Positions 23,071 through 36,400 of a stretch of DNA of 64,000 bases are shown one piece after another. Below the pieces are notes generated by a model. The model was not told where the DNA came from. It saw nothing but the letters and a program-made list of their open reading frames with translations, and ran no database searches. Within the stretch, counting starts at the first letter, position 1. Each line of letters opens with the position of its first letter. Origin of the DNA: Polyodon spathula (taxonomy: Eukaryota; Chordata; Actinopteri; Acipenseriformes; Polyodontidae); assembly GCF_017654505.1 (NCBI RefSeq), contig NC_054548.1, positions 21,319,447 through 21,383,446 on the forward strand. Direction: 5' to 3'. A program made the position numbers and the translations under genes.

Positions 23071-23630
23071 TATGCTGTGTTTACACTGCCACCTCCTACC
23101 TAAGCAGACTCAGGTCCAACTGGTTGCGGAGATTCTTTTCATTTTTCACGTAGCATTTACACTGCGGTTGTGCCTTGAGACGGTTAAATTTGCCTTGTTA
23201 CAAATACTACTACTGCAAATGAATGAAGGAATGAATGAATAATAATAATATAATAATAATAATAATAATAATAAATATAATAACAGCAACAACAACATCA
23301 GTACACTATCTAAATTGTTTGTAATTATTCAAAACATTTCGTTCTTTTAAAAAAAACGAAAACAGAGACCGCAAAATATTAAAACAATATTAATTTAAAA
23401 CTTAGATCGTAACATGTAAAACGCAACTGTGTAACAGATCAACTATAATCAAAAAGTGCAGAGACGGGGTTGCACAGATCTTTCGCCAGACCTGCCGCTT
23501 ATTCATGGTATATGTATTTATTTTGTGTTTCCGCTTAGGGTGCACCCACAATGCTCTGACAGCTCTGCTTTTTTGCTCTCCCCAGTTCACAAGGCAGTTG
23601 TCAGAAGCAAATAAACAAAAAACTAATATT

Positions 23631-23663
<33 letters not shown>

Positions 23664-24345
23664 TCCTTTTTTTAAGCTAATCAAGGTTACAATCAAAATA
23701 TTCATTTAAATAACAATAAAAACACACAACAAACAGACAGTGTGTTAAAGCGTGTGTGAAACTAAACCAATAACTAAATGGTTTACAATAAAATAACTGG
23801 GAAAAACACAATCCAGGATAGTTTTTGTATAAAATTATTTGATAAGAGTTTTTTTTTTTTTTTTTTAATAATTTTCAGACACACTCAAACATTGTGCACC
23901 TGTTTAATGAAGCAAAAAAGACACCGTCAAAAGTTCACATAGCGCTATGTATGGATATTTGGGGTATGTACACTTTTGAAGACAACTTAATAATAAAACA
24001 AAAGATATTTACAAATACCCCAATATAAACAGTTAACAAATTCCAATATTCAGGACGCTTGTGTATCAAGTCGTTCTTCTCTTTGTGACGCTGCAACGGC
24101 ACTGCCACGGGGGCGGAGCCGAGCGGCACTCACGTTGTGTGTGAGCCGTCATAAAGTCGGTTTACACTGCTTTTCGGAAAGACCTAAGCTGGCGCCGAGC
24201 CACGTCTTTAGTTGGCCTTTTTTAGGACACCTGATAGTAAGCTGTGTTCGTTTACACTGCAGAAAAATAGATTCTAGATGGCCCAATGCCGTCCTAAAAA
24301 AGGCCAGTGTAAAAGCATTACTACAACAACGTCTCACCAGAAACG
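23071..24345. other. Non-coding DNA with repeated TTTACACTG motifs and microsatellites
   Basis: TTTACACTGC occurs at 23080, 23156, 24161 and 24251, and its inverted form CCAGTGTAAA at 24304. A perfect 15-bp inverted repeat pairs 24214-24228 (GGCCTTTTTTAGGAC) with 24291-24305. Also present are (AAT)n at about 23240-23282, (TG)n(TA)n at about 23630-23662 and a poly-T run near 23850. A short GC-rich patch (about 24084-24130) holds a GGGGGCGGAGCC GC-box-like sequence. No gene was recognised. Confidence 0.6.
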
Positions 24346-24359
24346 CAGCAAGTTAGTGA

Positions 24360-24431
24360 GCGAGCCAGGATTTGAACCGAGGACCTCCTGTTTACAAGCC
24401 CTTTTCTTTAACAACTGGACCACACAGCCTC
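24360..24431 (-). repeat. tRNA-like SINE head (minus strand)
   Basis: On the minus strand it reads GGCTGTGTGGTCCAGTTGTT, then AAAGAAAAGGGCTTGTAAAC, AGGAGGTCCTCGGTTCAAAT and CCTGGCTC. The B box is GGTTCAAATCC (24368-24378) and the A-box-like TGTGGTCCAGTTG lies at 24412-24424. It does not fold into a proper tRNA, and it resembles the head of the SINE family whose body is at 16445 and 22979. It is not a functional tRNA gene. Confidence 0.65.
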
Positions 24432-24445
24432 CTAATCCTTGTCAA

Positions 24446-26482
24446 CCAAAAGGGATCATGAAGGCACCACTTACTACCACCAGTGTGGTCTTGATCCATA
24501 AATGACCAGGCTCTTAGCATCATTACCTTGAAAAGCCCCCAGATCCTAATAGCGGTGGCACTTCCTCATCGGAAGTACTTGCAGGTAGAGCCCTCTGGGA
24601 ACAACTGGACTCCTGCTAACAGATTGCAAACTTCAAGCGTAACCCCTTTCAGATCCAAAAACAGCAACTACCCCAAATCCAGGTTCTCTGCTTTAAATAA
24701 TCCATCCACAAACCTAAAAGAAAAAAACAAACAAAAAAAAAAAATGGAGAGTTTATTCAGAGGCTGTGTCTTACTGCAGGCAAAGAAATGTGTATTTAAC
24801 CACTTAGAGGCAATAAATGAAAAATGCTATCCTTTAAGTAAAGTTGCTCATTATGTGTTGACCAATGGGGACTGCGAGTGCTGCTTTTAGTTTCATTCAG
24901 GTCTACCTTGTGTAATCAAGTAAAAATGTGCACCCAAGTTTGAGTCGTTCTTTTTTTTAAGCCAGAGGTAAAAACACTAAAATTTATCTAGCATCTGCCT
25001 GTGTAAACAGCTGATCCTTCAACACTGCAATGCATTCACCAGCCTGCCCTAGGTGTTCATGGAATGACAGTGTTCAATCTTCTGATTTCACTACAGATTT
25101 AAACTACTCTTCCTTTCAAATTCCTGTGTCCGTGTCCAGTCCACTTGAGATATTTGCCCTGCAAGTGTTGCCCCAATATGGAAACAGTTAGTCCTCCACT
25201 GCACTAACCCAACCCATTGAGACAACCTCAGATTGCTTCTGTGGGTCTTGGTGGAAACTCTGTTGACTGTGATCTCTGTCACTGTTATTGAGTGGAATCA
25301 ATAAAAAGCCACGCTCTTTGTACTCAGTTCATGATGCCTTGCAGGAGTTTTGTACATACCAGGCTGTTCAGCCAGAACTTGAAACATTTAAAAACAAATT
25401 TAAACTTTCTTTCTTTTTTATGGTGTTACTGCATAGCTTTACTTTCCTTACATTTATTTGGAATGGTTTATGTGAAAATAACGTCATACTAACTTGATTC
25501 CTTGATATAAATACTTCAATTACATGATCCACTTTGCAACACTTATGACTGATTTCACAGACCTTTTTTTACCTTACCATAGTCTCTATAATGCGATTGG
25601 AACTGATTACTCTGAATGAAAATGTGTTGAGGTCTTCCAAACTGTGTGTTTAGATCCTGTACATACAGCAATGCCTCCTGACCACCATTTAAATAAGACA
25701 CACAATTCAGTGGGTTTAAATAGACACAAAACATAACTCCTTACACTTTTTTTTAAATAGCCTACAGCAGTATCAAGCAAGTAAACGAAGACTTATTTAT
25801 TTTAAATTGACGACGACGCCCCCCCCCACCCCCACCAAAAAAAAGAAAATACACACAATGCTTGTAAATGAATCGTGCATTTGCCTTACTTTAAAATTAA
25901 GTACTCCTGGTATTTGACACAATAATTGTGATGCACATCATTATGCAGTACTACTGATTTGCAACAAGTTGTCACAAATACCGTAGCACCTATAGGACCA
26001 GTAAACTGGAAAAGGCGAAACCTGAAACTAATTCCTGCAATGACTAATTCCAGTCGATGTTAAATTTAAGACCCTCTTATAACACAACAAAATGCACAGA
26101 ACAAAAGCTCGTGAAACTACAAACAAAAAGTTGCAATCAGTCGACTGCATTGATTTCACCCACGTGCACAAACATTGCTCAGTATCTCTTTAAACCTTAA
26201 AGGGCAAGAACCAAATACGCAGCCTGCAGACAAAGAAATCAAATGGTAAATCATAAAGAGTATTAGAAGAATGCGGAGTCCTGCACCACGTTTTCTAGCA
26301 ATCATTTCCAACACAAAACAGCAGGGGGAAATATGGTAATATTTAAATAATCTACCAATTCTAAATGTTCTCCTAAACGACCGATACCGGTAACTAAATG
26401 TCCAGAAACAAAAACAAAACAATCGATTAAAATGTTTACAAAACAGTGATAAATACACTAGTACGTTTACATCGATTAAGGC

Positions 26483-26530
<48 letters not shown>

Positions 26531-27263
26531 TACTCCCGAACTATAAATTAGAGTAAGGCCAAAAGTTTTTTTTTTTTCAAAACAAATAACTACGAATAAA
26601 GACTGAAAATGGTACTTAATAGTTACTTTTATATTTTAGACACAATATCAATTTAGACTCACCCCGTGTTTAATATATAGCGACCACATTCCACAGTAAT
26701 GAGGTACATCCATGCCAAACAAATTTCACACAAACATCAGTAAGAGTATCTCTCGATTATCATCTTTCCTTTTTAAAAACACTCCTCCTCAGACGACAAA
26801 TTCCGCCAAAAAAAGATCCACGGTGGTTAATAAAAATACAAAATGTACACACGTTGACGTTGGATTAAAAAAACACAACGCTGGACTCCTCCGTACGCCA
26901 AACAAACACAAAAAGTCTCCCGAAGAAGATAGTTTCAAACTTGTGCAACTTTTTTTTTTTTTTTTTTTTTTTTCAAAGAAGTTGTTCCTGTTTCGCCATA
27001 CTTGGGGGAGGGGAGTTCAAACAAGCTCAGTTCTAACATTTAAGACAAAAGTTTCTCAGTGAGGAGGGAAGACTGCAGTACTACCGACTCACCGGGGTAA
27101 ACCAATGGTCGGGAGTTTTCCTACATAAAATGCCTTGTGCAAGAATGTTTTTTTTTTTTTTTTTTTTTATAATTTGTTCATGGAGTTTATTTTTTTTTTT
27201 TTTTTTAAAACTACGACGTGCAATGTATACTTGGGCATGTATTAATACATTTGTTCTTTTTAA

Positions 27264-27314
<51 letters not shown>

Positions 27315-30300
27315 AATAGGGCTGCGGCGAATCTTTATACCTTCTGTATTCTTTTTAAGAAAAATATTCTAATATAATACCTTTCTAGAATTCTGTGTGT
27401 AGCTAAATTGTGTTAAATAATATTTTAAAATATTAAAAAGAAAATAACTCTTGGCATGACATTCAAGTTGGAAATAGTAGTACATAATGGTTCTGGATTC
27501 ATCCTTTGGTATAATTTAAATTTGATAAAATCACCTTTTTGATATGTTTTATGTCAATAGTGATACCGAGTAGCCGACAGCTGTCTCCTTGCACCGTTGC
27601 TACACATAGATACATAAACATACCGTTTGCTACAATACGCTTACAAGTCCTTCCGCCTAAACAACAAAGTAAAAAAAAAAAAAAAAACTTATTGTATTAT
27701 TTACTATCTTTACACCTCTGTCTTTTACAGCACATCTCTACAGGTCACGCGGTTAACTGTATATTTGCAGTTGTGTATATCATATCAACACAGTGAACAG
27801 AAACATATTCAGTTGCCATTAGAGACAATTTGCTGGCATACGCACCCCCGCTTGCTCGGAGCAGATGGAAAAGTCCGATTCCAAACAGCGTTTCTAGGTC
27901 GGGTCGGTGTGCCATTGAATATATTAAAGCTTGGAATCAATGCATGAGTGTTACAATCATAAGGGCAGCTAGTAGCGACCCAGACGTCAGGAAAGCTGCA
28001 GGCGCTACATTTTCAGACACACTGCAATAGTAATTACTCCAAACGTTTACATATTTGTAGTAGGATGGGATATGGTTGTGTGTTTGAGGAATTTCAGAAC
28101 CCCCAGGCCTCCTTATTTAATTTATTCCATTTCAAAATTGTTTTATGAAAGAAAAAAAAAAAGAGTCCATGTTAAAAAATTGGGAAAGAACACAGTAGGT
28201 TATATTTCATGACACGTTTTTTTTTTTGTTTTTGTTTTTTTGTTTTGGTTTGTTTTTTCCTATTTTATTAAGTTTACTCTAGTGTTTCCCTTTAACAAAA
28301 ATACAGCAAATTGCTCATTGGAGTAAACAGTAAAGCCAACAAAACTGCATTTTGCTCACAAATAACTTCGTAGTACACTGCTGTTCTGAGGTTTTTGTAT
28401 CAGCCTCCTCTGCTCTGTTTTAACCACTCTGTTGGATAAATATGTAACATTACTGGTATGTGTCTGCTTTATAAATACAGCCTTGTGTAGTTCCTCAGAT
28501 TTACTAATGGAACTTTATTTTTGAATTCCAAAAAAATAATTTGCTACAAAGGGTGGGGAAGGAAATGTAAGGTTAATAAACCCTTAATATACAACAGTGT
28601 AGCCAACACTTTGTACTTGAGCAAATTATATTGGGGAATTTAGGCCTCAAACCCAGTGGCAACATAGAAAAAAAAATGAATGAGCTCAGGCCCTGGCTGT
28701 CTTAAATAAAGTTTCTGCCACATCTTTTGTCTGCCCTTGTCAGGCCTGCTCATCAACAAATACATATGCAGCAGGAGAGAACAGCATAGGACAGATTTCA
28801 GTGTCTGCAAACCATACACGTTTTCCATGATATGAATTTAGCCCAAATTGAAGAGTTTCTGGTTTTTTTCCCTTCCATTAATTTATTGACAGGCAAATAA
28901 ATCAACATAGCCTAACCATTGTGTCTATAGCCTTAACTGAGTGTTTAAAGAAAGAGCACAGTTTGACACACAAAGAGAAAGTGTCATCACAAAGGGCCTT
29001 ATTGAAAATGCATCATCTCCACTCAGCTCTGAATCACAGTCGTAGAATTTTCTTCAAAATATGGTAACCAAACAATTATGAAGAACACCTTTTGTTTTCT
29101 CTGTGTGTGGGTGGAGCCTAAGGTCTAATTTTACAGCTGTAACTCACTTACCCCTCTTGTTAGGGATCCAAATAAACGTATTTGTTGTTATCTGTGTTCC
29201 ACCTTTCCCCCGTTTTATAAATATGAAACAATTCCAATTAATTCCCCCTTCTAGGTTTTTGCTTCATGTTGCAGATAAACAAACCACAGAAATGTGATTC
29301 CTGTTTGTTTGCTGTTCCCTCACCTGCATACAAAATGTATTTGGTAATACAAGGGATTAAACAATCAGGTTTCTGTATAATCCTCTCTATCTGCCTACTC
29401 TATACTATGGTGAGTACTAACAAAAGGAAAACAAAACCTTCTACAGCACACATTTGCTTTGAACAGCAATCCCCTGAGCTAGTTGGATGCACTTGTTTTA
29501 TTTTTTTTTTCCTCACAGGCATTTCTGCCTGCAGTTTATGTAACCCAGTCATTGTTTTCAGCCAGTCTGCCAAGAACAGCTACAAAACAGAGGGTTTTAT
29601 AAATAACAACTGTTTCGAGCTGTGCAGTTTCAAGCTAAACTGTTAGATTCATTTGTTGGTTGGTGGTTGTTTTCATGAAGGAGGATGCCTTCTGAAGACA
29701 TCATGTGTGAAAAAGTTAAGTACAGTAAGTAAACTGCTTATAATGGTGGAAATTCCTTGTGCGGGGTTAGAAAATGTGTTTTCCTGGGAATGCTTTTATT
29801 TATTTATTTATTTATTTATTTACATCTAACAGCAATGATGTCGAACTAATGTGTCCCTCGATATAAAAAGTATAAACTGTATATTCCTGAATATTATACA
29901 TTTGATATCAAGTGTACTCTGCCACTACACAAGCACATTTTATTTAAAGTATATTTGCACCTCATGCTGTTATAAAAGACATATTGATTATGTTTCACCA
30001 TTCTGTGAGTACTGCAACAAAACAAGCCATGGTCTTTGAAATAACAGCTGTTTACAGTAAACTGTAACCAGCAGTATCTATCAGTGTGACTTGAGTGTTT
30101 GCAGGTGTCAAAAATCACTGCAGGAGGTGCTATCTGGTAATGTCAAATCCAGTTGACAATAATATCTTTACTTTAGGTAAAAGCAAGCAAACCATAGAGA
30201 ACCAACCACTCGAACAACCAATGAAATGCAAAACCAAAGCAGCCAGGCAACACCCTCCACTAACAGAAATTCAACACAAAGAAAATAATAACTTATTTTG

Positions 30301-33230
30301 TTTGACTTACTTGATTGTAAATAAAGTTGTTTAGACATTCAAGCAGTTAAGACTTTCTAATATCTAATTGTACAAGGACCCCTTTTCTTTGAAACATTTT
30401 CTTGTAAATTGGCTTCTACAAAACCATTTTAAATTTCCAAAACACAGTTTTTAGAATGACATGCAGTTTGCTGGGGGTGAACATTTATTAGCTTATTTTG
30501 CAAAAGCTATCATTCTTACCCTACATTTGAGAGTGATAACTAAATGTGCTGCTCATTTCCAAAAGAATGACTAAATGCAACTTGAATCTTGGATAAAAGA
30601 GTTTCACAATTTTAGTCACATTCCAATAAAGAGAACGCCTAAAATGCTACTGTAGTCAAGCTGTGGATTAAACAGGCTGCACAGCTCAGGCAAGTATTCA
30701 GACCTTATTTTAACTGCCAGGAAACAATCGTCTCTTTGTCACTGGTGCCTAGTCTACAATCTGAAATTAGTCTCCTTGAAAAGTTTAAAATGAATAAAAC
30801 AATCACATCCAAAAAATAAAAATAAAATAAAAAAATCTCCTGCAAATGAATACTGTTTGCAACTATTGGCAGCAGAATTGGGGTTGAAACTAAATCCTCT
30901 ATGATTAAAAAAATTAAAATAAAAGGCAAAATTTGGTTTGCTACATGCTCAATTAAGAGTTGAGTCGTCTGAATTACCTAACTGAGACTGTAGTGCCATT
31001 AATATAAGTGTATTAAACATATAACACTTAATATGGAAATGACACTCATTAGCTGTATTTACAGGGATTATACAAGGAGGTGATTCATTTTATAGCAAAA
31101 TGTTGTCAGTTAATCAGGGGAGATGTTAATAAATGTGTCGGTTATTACAGCATTTTCACTCTTATAAACCTAGATGTAAAAGCTATAGCTTAATTTGAGC
31201 CAGGTGTCAAGCAGTTAACAAGATATATCTAATTTTCTGTGGGGTGTAGACCTGAGCAGAGCAACCAGGGTGGAAGATATGAAGTAATTAGTAAGGAATC
31301 ATCAGGTTATCATCTGGTAATTGCAGATATAGATCCAGTTTTACATTTTGTTTAGGAATCACAGACCACATTCCGTAAGTGAACTTATGCAATAGTAAGA
31401 ATAATAAACTCAGTATCATTGCTAATCTGCTTCTATTTAATTTAAGCTTACTTCAGATTCAAACCTTGAAATGTACTGTTTTACAGTATGTCACATTTAC
31501 ATTTACAAAAATATATATTTAAATTATTGTTTACCTTGTTTTCAGGGATATACAATATATTCAACAAGGATGTTTTAGAAAAAAAAACTAAACAAAAAAA
31601 ACAAAACAATCCAGAACGATTGAACGAGTCCAGAAGTAAATGCAACATTGTTTTATTTTATTTTTATTGCAGTAATACAGTACACATTTCTGAGCAGAGT
31701 TGTGTTGTTTGAATGTGAGATCATTCAATATCAGCAAGAGACTAATAATCACAGTTTAATTTTAAAACTGTGAAAGCCACCCAGTTAAATATAGTTATTT
31801 GAAACGCTGGAAGAATGCAGTGCCAAAACTAATTTATCATAGCAATAGTAATTAATCATTAATCAACAGCATACAGTTAGTATTTTTCTTATTTAGAAAT
31901 AGGAATGACTCAGAAGAAAATATTTTTTATAAAAAGTTGAGTTCTCGTTCTGTAGAAAATATTTTTTACACATTAAAACAATATTATTTCATGTCTAACA
32001 TTCGTTGACATCGGATCTCAGACAATTAGACATTTGCCTCAGTTTACATTAAAATAAATATAAATATAAAAGATTCAGTCGGTCTAATGAATAAATAAAG
32101 TTATTCGACTGATGAACTATTATTGAGAATTGTAGTAGGTACCCAGAGGATGAACACTGCTGTGTTACTTTCCATTAGCCTTTCATTTCTTACAACAGGG
32201 CGCACTAAAGTCTTTCTTCGCCATCAGTCTGGGTGGCTGTGGGCAGTTGACGAAATAACATAAAATTTAAAATAATTTGGCATCTGCCGCTATCAGACAG
32301 TTTGCCGAATTAGTTAGAATTTTATGTTACTGAATGTTTTAGTTTCCCTGAAATTAAATTATCATTGAAATGGCTGAGCCACATTTAACTAAGCTTCTTG
32401 AAAACACTGTTTCCTGTTCTTGTTCACTATCCACATGTAATACAACACAAGACCTAGGTAAAGTAGGATCCTGGTATTGTGACAGGACAAATATTCTACA
32501 TTTTTAGTGCCAAAAGTGGCAATAATATTAGACCTCAACAGGCCTTGTCTTGATACAAATAGCCACAGTCATAACCGCATGCCAAGTTCGAAAGTGTGGG
32601 GTCTTTAAGAAAACACTGCCTCCTGATTACTGAGGGTTCTGTTTTGAACACACTGGGTAATTGTGAGCTTGCAAGAGGTAAAGAAGCAGTTTTAATGCTA
32701 TTTACAATGACAGCCAAAAGATTACAGGGACATTTTTTTTTATTTGGTGGATTAAAATATTATAATTGCACTATTATCTTTAAAGTGAAAAGGCTGACAG
32801 AGACAGTGCAAGCATGTGCTGAAATAAATCAGTGCACTGGGATAGAACACAACCTTTTCACCTCTAGGTCAATATTCTTATTATAACTCTGGTCAGTAGG
32901 GATAAAGATTTTTTCTTAACCTGACAATATGGATAGTGGTACGTTATTTACTCAGCTGAGTCATTTGGCGCCTTCACCACAAAACCCAAAGGGGACCTTC
33001 TCTAAAAGATGACAACCTCTAGTTCTACTGTGTCACACTCTTGAGTGAAGTACTGTATTTTTTACCTTCCACTGTTAATTTGACAGTAGGGCACTGTGGG
33101 TAACATTGCATGCTTTGTGGAGAAATAGTTTCAAAACTACTGAGTAAATGGAAATAATCAAGAATTTACAGCATGAAAGTGGAGGAGTTTCAGTAAAGTC
33201 TACCAGTCCAGTCAATCTGACACAAATTAG
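24446..33230. other. Long non-coding stretch with microsatellites, no gene recognised
   Basis: Contents are mostly AT-rich intron-like or intergenic sequence. Simple repeats include (CT)n(TA)n at about 26483-26530, poly-T at about 26949-26973, 27148-27168 and 27189-27206, (ATT)n at about 27267-27314, poly-A near 27671 and (TTTA)n at about 29797-29822. On the minus strand a consensus-like splice donor (CCG|gtgagt) lies near 27089-27095, which could mark a BCL9 non-coding exon, but nothing else supports it. No coding sequence, RNA gene or named transposon was identified. Confidence 0.55.
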
Positions 33231-33400
33231 AGGGATGGAAATAAGACTGCTATTGCATAGAGGTTTCCCCCCTTGCAGATGAGCTAGATTATCCACATTG
33301 TATATGGTAGGTAACAAGCTCAGATGTGTCTTATTAAACTCATAGCAAAACCAGGAATGGATCAGACTGCTATGCAATGGGAGTCTTATTTTCATCCCTG
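33231..33400. repeat. Palindromic MITE-like repeat
   Basis: The left end GGGATGGAAATAAGACTGCT is mirrored at the right end, whose reverse complement begins AGGGATGAAAATAAGACTCC. The inversion extends over about 30 bp at each end (left ATTGCATAG, right CTATGCAAT). The 170-bp unit is non-coding; a 142-residue minus-strand frame across it is chance. A partial copy lies at 16083-16180. Confidence 0.75.
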
Positions 33401-36400
33401 AATTATAATGAAGGTAAGCACAGGGCAGCACAGTGCACTGTGAGATTCCAGGACCCCCGTGCAGAAAGCAGCAGAGTGACCAACTCACTCCGAAGTTCTC
33501 CATTGGTAACCACTGGATGTTTATCTTTGGTTTACTCCTTAAATCAAGTCAAGCACATGTTTGGTTGCGGATGAATGAGGACGTTCTTCCTCTATTGTTT
33601 CTAGAAGAACTTATTTCAGGAAAGGACCTTGCAGCCCCCACCCACCCAAGAATGCTGCCCTCCAGGCTCTGCCACTAGTTAGCCAGTCATTATTAAAGGC
33701 TTTTTTTAGACTTCTACACTACTTTCTCCCTTTGAGTTCTTTATATCTGCATCACACACACACACCCATACTCCCAAAAGTTGTTCTTTTTCAAGACTGT
33801 CCCAATGTATTAGGCAGAACAGTGCATATATAGAATGTGATTTAGAGTTCTGTACGATACAAGATTATATTTACAGAGGGCTGCCCACAAATGAGCTCCT
33901 TGGTTGCTTCAGCTTGTATCTCACTGCACCCTATGCTACATATTTTATAATAATTAGTTTTATAAGAATAATTAAATAGTACAGGTACATCTTCAAGCAA
34001 CGTCATTTCCACCCGATACAAATTATGTGACACAAGCCATCTGCTACAAACTAACAGACATGTCTGATATGTGAAACTCTTTATACAGGGCAACTCTTTC
34101 AGCATTCATGCTTATTTCTAAAAGGGCTCTTTCTCCATGGTGACATGGTGAAGTAAACATTCTCAGGGGTATCTGTCTGGCAACGTGCAAATCAGTCAGG
34201 GAGGCATTTATTTATTTATTTTTTAAAATAAATACACAACCTCTAACATCATGGCACCCCACACTTCGCAGGGTAGGCTACTGGTAGCTAGAGTAACTGT
34301 AGGCCTATGATTGAGAAAGGTTTGGAGTTGGGACACTCTCGAACTGTGTTACTGTTACCTTTTGTGATACATAATTAAGAGTTCAAGGATCAGTAAGGGA
34401 AACGCAATTAAAGAGTCCTGGAAGTTTCAGTATCCATCCTGAAACCCTTAATGGTTTCCAATTTGTGATCAACAGCTTTTGAAACCATCCTGTACTGCTG
34501 ATTGATAGTGACTGAGTGTACATGTGAGTGAGGATGTACTCTGATAAGGCAGGCTATTTTGTCTAGAAGTGGGCTGACAGCGTAATAAAGCCTGCTGTTG
34601 CAGATTCTATAGCCGTACCCCAGGATGAGGAGTTTCCACCTTTTTAATCCCAACTACTTTTTAATGTCGGTCCAATACATTCCCAATAAACACCCCTATA
34701 GTAAATGAAAGACATAACAGACCAGCTTCATGGTAGCAGCAAGGAAAGGGGTGGCACTGGCACAGTAGAGTTTTATGCTTCTAGTCTTTTGATGTAGATG
34801 TTTCTCTTCATATTTAACAAGAGAGAAAGGTGGCAGACTGGGAGAATTTGATTATTGTTATTTTTTTATTTTTTAATTCAGACTATGGAATCCAAAAGAA
34901 TTATACATATATATTTACAGTATTTATTCTGCTTAGTTACAGAATGTGTAATGTGCAATAAAAGCAAGGTTCATCTTCTGAGGTTAGGCAGAATATCCCA
35001 AGTTTTTTCTTTTGGTTGTTGTTATATTCTGCAATATCATATAACGCTCTGCCATACGCAATCTTGTCATTGCCAGGTAAGATGACATAAAATGTCATCT
35101 GGACTAACTTTTTTTTGAAGGTTCTACCAAGCCGGTTCTACTTCTGTGCTAGTGCTAATGGAAAGAGTTGATTGAGTATGCCATTGATACAGTAGGGTAG
35201 GACATTTACCCAACCCTTAACCTAAACAGAAACGAAAATAGCGTATTACAGAGCCATCATATTTTTCCTGGAATTCCACAGCTTTGTTTTCAGATGGGCG
35301 TGTTAGGAATGCAGTCCATCATAGTGACTGTCAGACGCATCCCCTGTCTTTGCTTGTTCGAGTTAAATCTCAAAGTGACGAAGCTGCAGGTCGACATGGG
35401 TGACACAATAAGTCCTTTCCTGAGGAGTTACTCAGCTGAGCCCCAAATCTTTAAACTGAAGCTGAAGATTTAAAAAGCATCTCAAAGAATAGCAATATAT
35501 GGGTGGGGGTGTAGCAGTGCACAATTTGCATGGCGCAATTGCATGTAAATCTCTTTTCTAAGAGCAGTCACTGCTAATAACTAGAAATGGCTACATAGCT
35601 ACCAGCTTGGGCATGCTAAGAAATCTAAACGCACCAATACAGCAGAGGAGAAGTCTATCTGCGTCTGCAAGAAAATAGCCTCTCTTGTTGAAAAGATGTC
35701 TGTCACTGTTTGAAATTAAATGGATGAAGATTATTTTTCTATAAAGCACTAAACCTCTGTCACTATTCTTTCTGTAAAGCTACAGATAAGGCTCACCTTA
35801 GCATATATGCAGCCAGTAATACAAAGCTAAACACAGAAGTCAATACAATACACATAGGGCTCTTTGTTTTCTTTTTTTTTTTTATCACTTTCCCTTTAAA
35901 GTTACAGAGCCGACTTAATTAAACTCTTGGAAAAGTGATCGATTGTAAAACAAGATCAATTAAATGTTCTCTCCCATAACTTGAGTGAGACTAGAATTCT
36001 GTTTCATTGATAATGTAAAAAAATCTCAAAATCGCATGCACATGCAACACATGCAATCACACATTCTCCAGGCCAGCTGAAATATTACAGTGTATTCCTA
36101 TCTGAAATGTTTCTGTCAATTTACAGCAGTTTAATGTTCTAATTAACCCACACTTATCATCAAGATTGACTAAAGGGTGGACTCTCTCTGCCTGTTCTTA
36201 TCTCAGATACTAGAATGTGGCCATTAAGTTATATAAAAACATATTCTAGTATCTAAGATAAAGATTAGCATGCCAGTGAGTGCATAGTGGACTCAAACCA
36301 GTGAGGTTAGGGTTTACATGTTATTTATTTTCCTCTTAAACATAGTCACATTTATTTATACATGTTGTACAATACAGTCTAGCTGTTCAAATTTTCATGT

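Noticed and set aside
24360..24431. Possible functional tRNA gene on the minus strand
   Set aside because: A and B boxes are present, but the stems do not pair into a proper cloverleaf and the sequence resembles a SINE head.
24528..24890. A 120-residue plus-strand frame
   Set aside because: No recognisable domain, and it contains a lysine run from a poly-A tract; likely chance.
26156..26458. A 100-residue minus-strand frame with a hydrophobic stretch that looks like a membrane segment
   Set aside because: AT-rich composition produces hydrophobic codons by chance; there is no splice context, homologue or supporting neighbour.
33075..33503. A 142-residue minus-strand reading frame
   Set aside because: It spans the palindromic MITE and its flanks; the repeat structure explains the sequence and no protein family fits.
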